NCBI GenBank assembly: GCA_026415135.1
Contig: JAOAHS010000035.1
Coordinates: 1-64,000 of the forward strand
Reading direction: 5' to 3'
Origin: Calditerrivibrio sp.
GTDB taxonomy: Bacteria > Chrysiogenota > Deferribacteres > Deferribacterales > Calditerrivibrionaceae
DNA length: 64,000 nucleotides
In this document: piece by piece, positions 44,116 to 52,076 of the stretch
Layout: every line of letters starts with the position of its first letter
Position numbering within the stretch: the stretch's first letter is position 1
Notes under the pieces: model-generated
The model's input: only the letters and a program-made list of their open reading frames with translations
Databases searched by the model: none
Told to the model about the DNA's origin: nothing
Position numbers and translations under genes: made by a program

Positions 44116-45123
44116 ATGAACACTCTTTTACTAGATGTTTTAGAAGGGAAAAAAGTGAAAAGGCCACCCGTCTGGCTCATGCGTCAAGCTGGTAGGTATA
44201 TGCCTGAATACATGGAGGTACGGAGAAAGGTTACCTTTCTTGAGCTGTGCAAAACACCAGAATTAGCAGCAGAAGTGACCCACCAGCCAATAGATATCCT
44301 CGGTGTGGATGCAGCAATCCTATTTTCAGATATTTTGATACCCATCGAACCTATGGGTGTAAACCTTGATTTTAATCCGGCACCAATTATATCAAACCCT
44401 GTAAGAAGTGAACAGGATGCAAATAGACTACGATTGTTAGATCCATACAGTGATGTCCCCTTCGTGATAGAAACAGTAAAGCTTTTAGTGAAATCTCTAA
44501 AAGTTCCCCTTATTGGGTTTTCTGGAGCCCCTTTTACCTTGGCCTGTTATATGGTAGAAGGGGGAGGAAGTAAAAATTTCATAGAAATTAAAAAGATGAT
44601 GCATACAAATACAAAAGCTTATGAAACATTGATGGAGAAATTGACCATAAGCACAACAAAATATCTACAGGCACAAATCGATAATGGCTGCCCTGTTGTT
44701 CAGATATTTGATACCTGGGCAGGTATACTCTCCCCAATGGAGTACCAGACAAAAGTTCTTCCATATGTTAAATCGCTTATAGAAAATCTCAAAAATGCCC
44801 ATATAATCTATTTCGCAAAGGATAGTGCAACCTTTTATAAATATATTTCAGACTTAAACTGTACAGGTATTGGTGTTGACTGGAAAATAGACCTTGATGA
44901 TGCGGATATATCTCTCGGTAGAGGTAGGTTTGTTTTACAAGGTAATCTTGATCCCGTGATCCTTTTCTCTGACAAAGATACCATATCAAGACACGTTAAG
45001 GCAATCATAGAAAAAGGTAAAACCCTAAAAGGGCATATATTCAACCTTGGGCATGGTATTTTGCCTAATTCTCCCGTGGAAAATGTCAAATTCCTTGTGG
45101 ATCTGGTGAAAAACAGTGTCTAA
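44116..45123 (+). CDS. hemE: Uroporphyrinogen decarboxylase
   Basis: 335 residues. The N-terminal RPPVWLMRQAGRYMPEYMEVR signature and the loops FSDILIPIEPMG, GFSGAPFTLACYMVEGGGSKNF and the late GHGILPNSPVENV are conserved. It removes four carboxyls from uroporphyrinogen III to give coproporphyrinogen III. RBS AAGGGG. It overlaps hemH by 8 bases. The coproporphyrinogen and protoporphyrinogen oxidation steps are not recognised in the window. Confidence 0.97.
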   Translation: MNTLLLDVLEGKKVKRPPVWLMRQAGRYMPEYMEVRRKVTFLELCKTPELAAEVTHQPIDILGVDAAILFSDILIPIEPMGVNLDFNPAPIISNPVRSEQDANRLRLLDPYSDVPFVIETVKLLVKSLKVPLIGFSGAPFTLACYMVEGGGSKNFIEIKKMMHTNTKAYETLMEKLTISTTKYLQAQIDNGCPVVQIFDTWAGILSPMEYQTKVLPYVKSLIENLKNAHIIYFAKDSATFYKYISDLNCTGIGVDWKIDLDDADISLGRGRFVLQGNLDPVILFSDKDTISRHVKAIIEKGKTLKGHIFNLGHGILPNSPVENVKFLVDLVKNSV

Positions 45124-46078
45124 TAAATCAGATCTTCTTTACGTGATGTATATGGGTGGCCCAGACTGTTTGGAAGCGATAGAACCCTTTTTATACAATC
45201 TTTTTAACGACAGAAATATAATAGATTTCGGGATCGGTGAGTTACCCCAAAGACTCTTAGCTAAATTTATTGCAAAAAAACGTAGCAAAAAGGTGGCTAA
45301 GGAGTATGAAAAAATGGGGGGGGCGTCACCCCAGCTACCAATAATGAATAGTTTATTGAAAAAGGTTAGCATGTTTTATCATGAAAGGTATGGGAGGCAT
45401 CTTGAAACTGCTGTGGGGATGTGCTATTATCATCCTTATATAAAGGATACAATAAAATACCTCCAGACAGGTGATTTTGACAATATCTACGTAATGACCA
45501 TGTATCCCCAATACTCATATACCACAGCTGGAGCTTGTTTCTCAAGATTTTTCAATGCGATAAATATCTTACCACCTAAAAAAAGTTTCAAGGTTATCCC
45601 CCATTGGCATCTGAATCGATCCTATAACTCCATTTTAATAAGAAATATATTAGAATCCATAAAAGAGCTCAATATAACAACAGATCAGGCACATATCTTA
45701 TTCTCCGCCCACTCACTCCCCTACTACACCATTGACAAAGGGGACCTCTACGTAAAACATATTACAGAACAGATCCATTTTATCATCGACCAGATAAAGC
45801 CCAGATCCTTCTCCTTGTCATATCAGAGCAAAACTGGTAAGATAAGATGGTTAGAGCCTTCTACTGAAGATGAGATAAATAGACTTATCAAAGAACGTTA
45901 CAACAATATCGTAATCTGCCCCATCTCATTTGTTTCTGATCACATAGAAACACTCATAGAAGTAGATGACCAGTATCTGAGTAAACTTAAGGCAAACGGA
46001 ATAAAAGCAAACAGGAGCAAAAGCCTCAATGATGATGATGACTTTGCAAAAGCACTAATCGATATTCTGGTGGAGTAA
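45116..46078 (+). CDS. hemH: Ferrochelatase
   Basis: 320 residues. Canonical signatures are VMYMGGPDCLEAIEPFLYNLF, the active-site motif LFSAHSLPYYTIDKGDLY with its histidine, YQSKTGKIRWLEPSTE and ICPISFVSDHIETLIEVD. It inserts iron into the porphyrin. The GTG start lies within the end of hemE. The presence of protohaem-type ferrochelatase next to hemE suggests the route through protoporphyrin or coproporphyrin rather than the sirohaem route. Confidence 0.95.
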   Translation: MSNKSDLLYVMYMGGPDCLEAIEPFLYNLFNDRNIIDFGIGELPQRLLAKFIAKKRSKKVAKEYEKMGGASPQLPIMNSLLKKVSMFYHERYGRHLETAVGMCYYHPYIKDTIKYLQTGDFDNIYVMTMYPQYSYTTAGACFSRFFNAINILPPKKSFKVIPHWHLNRSYNSILIRNILESIKELNITTDQAHILFSAHSLPYYTIDKGDLYVKHITEQIHFIIDQIKPRSFSLSYQSKTGKIRWLEPSTEDEINRLIKERYNNIVICPISFVSDHIETLIEVDDQYLSKLKANGIKANRSKSLNDDDDFAKALIDILVE

Positions 46079-46932
46079 TGCAAAAGTTAAAAGATTTTTT
46101 GAAGATGATCAAGTTTGAACATTCATTATTTGCTCTACCCTTTGCCTTTACCGGTGCCATTATAGCAGCAAATGGACTACCGAGTTTCAAGCAGATCTTC
46201 TGGATTGCAGTAGCCATGATTGGTGCAAGAAGTGGAGCAATGGGGTTAAACCGGGTTATAGATGCCGAGATAGATAAGTTAAACCCAAGAACAGCCCAAA
46301 GGGAGATCCCAACAGGCAAAATAAAAAAAGGTGAAGCTATAGTCTATATTATCATTTCATTTATCTTGTACGAAATAGCAACCTACCAATTGAATATGTT
46401 AAGTTTTATCCTATCACCTATCCCCATATTGATCTTTTTTATCTATTCTTATACTAAAAGGTTTACTGCCCTATGTCATATCATACTTGGTATAGCACTT
46501 GGGCTTGCACCAGTTGGTGCCTATGTGGCTATTCTTGGTAGAGTAGATATTTCCATACTCCTATTGGGGTTGGGGGTTATGTTTTGGGTAGCAGGCTTTG
46601 ATATAATCTATGCCATACAGGATATAGACTTTGATAGGGAAAAGGGGTTATTTTCCATACCAAGGTTTCTTGGTATCAACGGATCGTTGTGGGTTTCAAG
46701 GGTATTTCATATCATAGCCTTTTCACTGTTTATCTCTGTAAAGTACTTTAGTAACTTGGGTTATTTTTACCTTGTTGGGGTACTGGGCTCAGGATTGTTT
46801 ATGATTTATGAGCACTATATTCTAAAAAAGAGCAATCTACAAAAGCTTTCTATAGCTTTTTTCAATATAAATGCCTACATTAGTCTCGTAATATTTATCT
46901 TTACTTCAATAGATATTTTTGTGGGGAATTGA
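46078..46932 (+). CDS. UbiA-type prenyltransferase (MqnP/UbiA family)
   Basis: 284 residues, eight or nine membrane helices. MIKFEHSLFALPFAFTGAIIA, NRVIDAEIDKLNPRTAQREIPTG (first Asp-rich motif) and DIIYAIQDIDFDREKGLFSIPR (second) match UbiA. It attaches the polyprenyl chain to an aromatic acid for menaquinone or ubiquinone. Adjacent UbiX-like protein makes the futalosine pathway (MqnP) plausible; the aromatic substrate is not set by sequence. Start overlaps the hemH stop (TAATG). Confidence 0.92.
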   Translation: MQKLKDFLKMIKFEHSLFALPFAFTGAIIAANGLPSFKQIFWIAVAMIGARSGAMGLNRVIDAEIDKLNPRTAQREIPTGKIKKGEAIVYIIISFILYEIATYQLNMLSFILSPIPILIFFIYSYTKRFTALCHIILGIALGLAPVGAYVAILGRVDISILLLGLGVMFWVAGFDIIYAIQDIDFDREKGLFSIPRFLGINGSLWVSRVFHIIAFSLFISVKYFSNLGYFYLVGVLGSGLFMIYEHYILKKSNLQKLSIAFFNINAYISLVIFIFTSIDIFVGN

Positions 46933-47534
46933 TGAAAGTTTTTGTGGGAATTACCGGTGCTAGTGGTGCCCAATATGGGATAAAACTGTTACAGGAACTA
47001 AATAGACTTAATAACATCGAGTTACACCTATCTATAACCCCTGACGGTATAACAAATATAAACCTTGAGAGCAGCTTGAAACTTAATTATGGTAAAGATA
47101 TAATAAACGCATTAGCCCTTAATAAAAACAAAACATTTTATCACGACTATCGTGATTTTTCTGCCCCAATATCCAGCGGCTCCTTTAAAATTGAAAAATA
47201 TATCGTATGCCCAGCATCTATGGGCTTCGTTGGTCGAGTTGCATCAGGTATAAGTTCAAACCTTATAGAACGTGCCTCTGATGTAGCCTTAAAAGAGTAT
47301 AGGGAACTTGTAATAGTTTTTAGAGAAGCACCCCTAAACCAGATACACTTAGAAAACCTGCTCAAACTAAGTAGGGCAGGAGCTAAGATTGTCCCCGCTG
47401 CTCCAGGCTTTTATCACAAACCAAAAACATTGGAGGATATAATTTCATTTGTAGTTGGAAAAATCTTTGATATAATATCAATAGAGCACAATCTTTATGA
47501 AAAGTGGGGTACCTTTTATGAAAATGATTTGTAA
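46932..47534 (+). CDS. ubiX: UbiX-type flavin prenyltransferase
   Basis: 200 residues. KVFVGITGASGAQYGIKLLQEL at the N-terminus (FMN loop), DFSAPISSGSFKIEKYIVCPASMGFVGRVASG, and the late REAPLNQIHLENLLKL are UbiX signatures. It builds prenylated FMN used by UbiD-family decarboxylases, here presumably for the quinone intermediate made by the preceding UbiA-like enzyme. No ubiD is in the window. The ATG overlaps the ubiA-like stop (TGATG); a TTG one codon before is unlikely. Confidence 0.94.
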   Translation: MKVFVGITGASGAQYGIKLLQELNRLNNIELHLSITPDGITNINLESSLKLNYGKDIINALALNKNKTFYHDYRDFSAPISSGSFKIEKYIVCPASMGFVGRVASGISSNLIERASDVALKEYRELVIVFREAPLNQIHLENLLKLSRAGAKIVPAAPGFYHKPKTLEDIISFVVGKIFDIISIEHNLYEKWGTFYENDL

Positions 47535-47910
47535 AAAATGTAATGCAGATATCGAAACAGATAAAAAGATCTTTAGTTGCAACGTCTGTGGTGAATCCTA
47601 CGACCTTAATCTTAAAACAGAGGAATATGAGATAAAGCTTTTAAATGGCTTAAAGGTCTCCTCTTTGACCTACGAAGAGATCAAAGAAGGTATCGCAAGG
47701 GGCAAGTATCTTTCTGTGGACTATATAACTTTTCAGGGAGCACCTTGGATGAGGTTGAAAGACTCCGATTTTAGTACATTTCTTCCATCTCTACTTACTG
47801 ACTCTAAAAAAACTGTTGCTAAAACCAAAAATTGGTTTTATCTATTTATCCTATCCTTAGCTGCAAATATTGTAATGTTAGTCTTGATATATATAATTAC
47901 AAAAAAATAG
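47518..47910 (+). CDS. Zinc-ribbon membrane protein, uncharacterised
   Basis: 130 residues. The first 35 residues carry MICKKCNADIETDKKIFSCNVCGESYDL, a CxxC...CxxC zinc ribbon. The middle (SLTYEEIKEGIARGKYLSVDYITFQGAPWMRLKDS) resembles a GYF_2-like segment often seen after ribbons. A single C-terminal membrane helix (WFYLFILSLAANIVMLVLIYII) ends the protein, so the ribbon faces the cytoplasm. The gene starts within the last codons of ubiX. I do not recognise a named family; a membrane-linked regulatory role is a guess. Confidence 0.7.
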   Translation: MKMICKKCNADIETDKKIFSCNVCGESYDLNLKTEEYEIKLLNGLKVSSLTYEEIKEGIARGKYLSVDYITFQGAPWMRLKDSDFSTFLPSLLTDSKKTVAKTKNWFYLFILSLAANIVMLVLIYIITKK

Positions 47911-47926
47911 ACCTATGGAGGCTTAT

Positions 47927-48238
47927 ATGTTTGATAAAGAAAAAAGTATGGACTGGCTTAGAACAAAGATCGAAAAAGGGAAAGAGGAACTTATTAAGTT
48001 TTCTAAAATCAGCAAACTGAAATTGGAGATCTCCACCCTTAGAAAAAGAAAAGATGAACGATACAAATCTATGGGGAAAAGGGCATTTAAAATGGTAGAA
48101 GATGGTCTTTTGGATGATCCCCAGATAGTAGCTGACTATGATGATATAATCAGGATAAACCAAAAGATTGAAGATCTAGAGCTGGAGATAAAGGATATAA
48201 AAGAGAACAAAACCAGCGATAGAACCGATAATGAATGA
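47927..48238 (+). CDS. Coiled-coil protein, uncharacterised
   Basis: 103 residues, strongly charged and predicted helical: KIEKGKEELIKFSKISKLKLEISTLRKRKDERYKSM and INQKIEDLELEIKDIKENK look like two coiled-coil arms around a short turn. It has a GGAGG site five bases before the ATG and overlaps the HDOD gene by 8 bases. Function is unknown; it may be an adaptor for its neighbours. Confidence 0.7.
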   Translation: MFDKEKSMDWLRTKIEKGKEELIKFSKISKLKLEISTLRKRKDERYKSMGKRAFKMVEDGLLDDPQIVADYDDIIRINQKIEDLELEIKDIKENKTSDRTDNE

Positions 48239-49067
48239 TACTGATAAAATAAAAACGATTCTATCAGACATCACTGAATTGCCTCCTATGCCCCAGGTGG
48301 CAGCTCAGGTTTTACAGATAATTGAAAAACCTGACTTTAGTTTCGCTGATCTTGTAGCTGTCATCTCAAAGGATATGAGCATCACCGCAGCTATTTTAAA
48401 ATTAGCAAACTCACCTTTGTTTGGATTAAAGGTGACAATTCAGAATCTCACCCAAGCCATATCCCTATTGGGTATCAACAATCTCAAAAACCTTGTAATT
48501 GCGCTATCCACAAAAGGTCTTTTTGAAGCATCAAAAATAACCTTTTTCGAACAAAAACTCTGGGAACATTCCGTTGCCACAGCCATCTATGCCCGGCTCT
48601 TCTCTATTAAATACCACAGAAGCATTGCAGAAGAGGCCTTTATAATAGGGCTTTTACATGACATAGGGCAGGTTGTCTTATCCATGTATGTGCAAAAGTA
48701 TTCCCTCGTTAAAGAGTTATCCTACGCCCAGGAAGTAGATATTTCCCAATTAGAAAAAGAATATTTAGGTGTGGATCACTCAATGGTGGGAAGCTATCTT
48801 TTGAAAGAATGGGGGTTACCAGAGTTATATATAGACGTTGTAAGAAATCACCACAGTGTTAGTACCTCCTACTACCAGGATATGGCAAAGGTCATCTACA
48901 TAGCCAATAACATGGTAAAGCGATATGGGTTTTCCATCACAGCTGGTTACGATAAAGGTTTTGACGAGTGGTATAGCTCCTTGGGCTATCCAGAAGAGGA
49001 GATCACAGAACTTGAGATGTTCTTTCATGAAATAATACAATCTGAAAAGGAAATGTTAAAACTATGA
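48231..49067 (+). CDS. HDOD domain signalling protein
   Basis: 278 residues. The HDOD core reads LPPMPQVAAQVLQIIEKPDFSFADLVAVISKDMSIT, ILKLANSPLFGL and the HD-like EEAFIIGLLHDIGQVVLSMY, with LLKEWGLPELYIDVVRNHHS. HDOD proteins are usually regulatory, in motility, stress and cyclic-di-GMP circuits, and often non-catalytic. It overlaps both neighbours and so belongs to the same transcript as haem and quinone genes. Confidence 0.9.
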   Translation: MNDTDKIKTILSDITELPPMPQVAAQVLQIIEKPDFSFADLVAVISKDMSITAAILKLANSPLFGLKVTIQNLTQAISLLGINNLKNLVIALSTKGLFEASKITFFEQKLWEHSVATAIYARLFSIKYHRSIAEEAFIIGLLHDIGQVVLSMYVQKYSLVKELSYAQEVDISQLEKEYLGVDHSMVGSYLLKEWGLPELYIDVVRNHHSVSTSYYQDMAKVIYIANNMVKRYGFSITAGYDKGFDEWYSSLGYPEEEITELEMFFHEIIQSEKEMLKL

Positions 49068-49507
49068 AAACCTATTTATATCTATTAGTTATTTTATCAG
49101 TTGTTTTTGGTTGTTCGGTATCTTTTAATTACAAAACCGATAAAACTTTAAAAGAAAGGTACACCTATACTCAAAAAGCCTCCGATCTAAACTTTTATTA
49201 CAACATTAAACATACAGACAGAGAAAAAATCATAGATCTAAATATCAAAAATATCTCAAATATGTTTATAATCGGGCTTTCATTCGATATCACAGACGAA
49301 ATGGGTAAGTTTCAAAAATATGTATATGTGGGTAACTTAAAAAACTTGAACTCTAAAAATATTGAAATAGTAGTGGACAAAAACATCAATAGATTAAAAC
49401 TATCTTATAGATATGAGCTAACACCGGAAGATGCCTTTTTAAATCCAGATGTTACAAAAGACCGCATATACGAAAAGAGCGAAACTACAATTTTGATCAT
49501 AAAATAA
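49064..49507 (+). CDS. Predicted lipoprotein, uncharacterised
   Basis: 147 residues. The signal MKTYLYLLVILSVVFGC ends in a lipobox (VVFGC), so the mature protein starts at Cys17, acylated. The rest is a beta-rich domain (LNFYYNIKHTDREKIIDLNIKNISNMFIIGLSFDITDEMG) of the size of YcfL-like lipoproteins, but the match is loose. It overlaps the HDOD stop by 4 bases and is the last gene of the plus-strand run. It ends 4 bases from the convergent kinase-FapA gene. Confidence 0.75.
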   Translation: MKTYLYLLVILSVVFGCSVSFNYKTDKTLKERYTYTQKASDLNFYYNIKHTDREKIIDLNIKNISNMFIIGLSFDITDEMGKFQKYVYVGNLKNLNSKNIEIVVDKNINRLKLSYRYELTPEDAFLNPDVTKDRIYEKSETTILIIK

Positions 49508-49511
49508 CCTA

Positions 49512-51938
49512 CTAAATAGTGCTACCCATTACCAATTGATCATCTTCGTTTTTGGTGATCACTACCCTTGTTTCGTATTCATCCTTTGTGACCATGAGGG
49601 CATTGCCAATCCTTATCTTTACATCGCTAAACAGATTTCTGCGGATAATGATTATCTCCTTTTGATCGCTCACTAGAAACTCCATATCTGATTGTAAAGA
49701 TTGGAGTTTTTCTTGCAAGATTGCATTCAAACTTTCCAGTTTTTTGAGTTTTTCCACATTAGTCTTATATTCCGTATCAAGAATTGCGTTTTCAAGGGAA
49801 CCATAGCTGGTTATGATCTTTTTAATCTGCAATTTTATCTGACCAATGGATTTGGATATAGTATCTAACTTCTCTAAGGTATCCTGAATCTGTAATTTGA
49901 TACTATTTTTATTGAGTTGATTTATAAAAAGTGACGTTCTTGTGTAGTTTTTAGCACCTGCAATATTGATATCTATCATTCTAGTAGCCTCAATGGTACT
50001 ACCCTGAACCGAACCCACCCCTTTGTAGGAGATAAAATTTTTACAGTTTATTTTGCAATTTCTGGTGTAGTTTGTGATCTCAACAGTATCCCCTGCAATT
50101 ATCTCAGCATCCTGAACAAAATCAGCTTTGACATTTTTCATAGCTTTTATCTTTGTTTGATTTTTACCAAAAACACCTGAGCTGATAATCACAGACCCCC
50201 TCTCCGACTCTATAAAGGCCCCTTCAACAACCCCCTTTATCTTAATATCTCCCCCCGCAAAGACTTTAAAATCAGGTAAAACATCCCCCTTTATCACCAC
50301 ATCACCTTTGTAGTTTATATTTCCAGTAGCAAAATTTACATCCCCATCGATGACTATCATCTCAATTACGTTTACTTTGCCATTGTCATAGTTTACTATG
50401 CCATCGGTTGTGGAAAGCAGCTTAAGACCATCCGAGGAGACATATACATTTTTACCACCCGGTAGTTTTATATCATTACCTGGGGTAGCCTTAATAATGT
50501 TTCCATATACATCGAAGCCATCTATACCCTTAGTTGCTGGTACTTTCAATACGAGGGGATCCCCCTTGTCCACCTGTTGAATAACACTTATATTCCTAAA
50601 ATCGATATTACCCTCTTCATCCTCTTTAGGTTTATACCTATTTTCCTGTTCAAAGAAAAATACCAGATAAGCATCCTCACCCCTCGTGGGTTCAGATCCT
50701 TTTGCTACAAGTGCTATGGCACCTTCAGCCTCAGTGGAGACTTTGGATATATTATCTATCAAATGCCCATGACGAATATTGTTCTTCTTGAGGTAAAAAA
50801 GTACTTCTCTTGGATCAAATCTCTGGGACGTTAGTTTCTTTATGTAACATTCCATATTATCATCCGAGACACTGATATCAAAAGCTGAAAAGATCTTGTT
50901 GTCGATCTTTTTGAAAACTTCACCTATCTCGACCGGTTCACCTGTGGATGAATGTATGGCTGATTGTATCTTCTCTAAATCGTAGTTATAAATATTTTCA
51001 TTTAGTAATCTCTCCTCCAAATCCTTTATATCAATATGGGCAGTAGGATTTGTCTGAATATACATTCTGTTGTTTTGGATGAAAAATCGGTAGGTACTTA
51101 TATCGTACTTTTTATCTTTTATCTTTTCTATAATCTTCTTAAGATCTATAAACAGCTCATTAACTGTCTCATATCTCTGGGCAGGGTTTTTTGACAATGC
51201 CTTGTTTATGATTTTTGCTAAATCAACTTCTACATCGGAATAATAAGCTGGATCTATATAATCAGAGTTTTTTATCTTTAAAATAGTTTCATCATTTAAT
51301 GTATCACCAAAAGGGTGCTCCCTACAAAAGATAAAGTACAAGATACAACCCAGTTGATAGATATCACCTGCAACCGAAGGCTCATAGCTGGAAAAATATT
51401 CAGGAGGCACATAGGGTGGAGGAGAGCTATAGATCCCAAGCTCACTTATAAATGAGTTTTTAGCGATAAAACGCTTAAGATCAAAATTATCTACTTTAAC
51501 AATATCATCAGCATAATATATTGAGTCCACAAAAAGATTTTGATGCAATACCTTAAATGAATGGGCAAAGTCCAAAGCCTCAACAATAGCAGTAGCAATC
51601 TTGAGCTTTTTATTCAAGCTCATATCAAACAATATCTCTTTATTTAAAAAACTATTTTTTATATCGAAATACTCTAATATTTCATAAAGTCTATTTGCTT
51701 CATCCACATGGTAATCTATTACATTCAAGATATTCTTATGGGTTAATTTGGAGGCATTGGTGATATGCCTTATGAACCTATTTTGGATGTTTACAGCTTC
51801 TGTTTGTCTAAAGATATCCACAATCCTAATAAGTATATTACGACGGAATTGTGTATCGATTCCCTTGTAAACTTCCCCAGATGGCAGGGAACATAAATGC
51901 TCCCTGATATCATATCTTTTCAAAAAATAGTTATCCAT
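49512..51938 (-). CDS. Pseudokinase fused to FapA (DUF342) domain
   Basis: 808 residues. About 1-275 is a Ser/Thr kinase fold: SGEVYKG, the HRD region replaced by HQN (132-134), DFG replaced by DNF (150-152), the VAIK lysine by Arg38, a PPE motif at 178-180, GDIYQLG at 201 and Arg265 of the C-lobe. So it is probably catalytically dead. About 290-690 is FapA/DUF342, with repeated beta-helix strands such as INYKGDVVIKGDV and IKGVVEGAFIESERGSVIIS. A coiled coil follows about 690-760. FapA proteins are linked to polar flagella, sporulation or surface assembly. The fusion is unusual; see findings. Confidence 0.85.
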   Translation of the reverse strand: MDNYFLKRYDIREHLCSLPSGEVYKGIDTQFRRNILIRIVDIFRQTEAVNIQNRFIRHITNASKLTHKNILNVIDYHVDEANRLYEILEYFDIKNSFLNKEILFDMSLNKKLKIATAIVEALDFAHSFKVLHQNLFVDSIYYADDIVKVDNFDLKRFIAKNSFISELGIYSSPPPYVPPEYFSSYEPSVAGDIYQLGCILYFIFCREHPFGDTLNDETILKIKNSDYIDPAYYSDVEVDLAKIINKALSKNPAQRYETVNELFIDLKKIIEKIKDKKYDISTYRFFIQNNRMYIQTNPTAHIDIKDLEERLLNENIYNYDLEKIQSAIHSSTGEPVEIGEVFKKIDNKIFSAFDISVSDDNMECYIKKLTSQRFDPREVLFYLKKNNIRHGHLIDNISKVSTEAEGAIALVAKGSEPTRGEDAYLVFFFEQENRYKPKEDEEGNIDFRNISVIQQVDKGDPLVLKVPATKGIDGFDVYGNIIKATPGNDIKLPGGKNVYVSSDGLKLLSTTDGIVNYDNGKVNVIEMIVIDGDVNFATGNINYKGDVVIKGDVLPDFKVFAGGDIKIKGVVEGAFIESERGSVIISSGVFGKNQTKIKAMKNVKADFVQDAEIIAGDTVEITNYTRNCKINCKNFISYKGVGSVQGSTIEATRMIDINIAGAKNYTRTSLFINQLNKNSIKLQIQDTLEKLDTISKSIGQIKLQIKKIITSYGSLENAILDTEYKTNVEKLKKLESLNAILQEKLQSLQSDMEFLVSDQKEIIIIRRNLFSDVKIRIGNALMVTKDEYETRVVITKNEDDQLVMGSTI

Positions 51939-52076
51939 AATTATTTAAATATCATAACAACAACATTATTTCAATAGATTATAAGTGCGTCAGGGGTTTA
52001 AACATTTTAACTTTTTTTTACATATAAATAGACTTTTCTTTACATTTTCCTGATATTGCTTTCCTTGAGGTGATAT

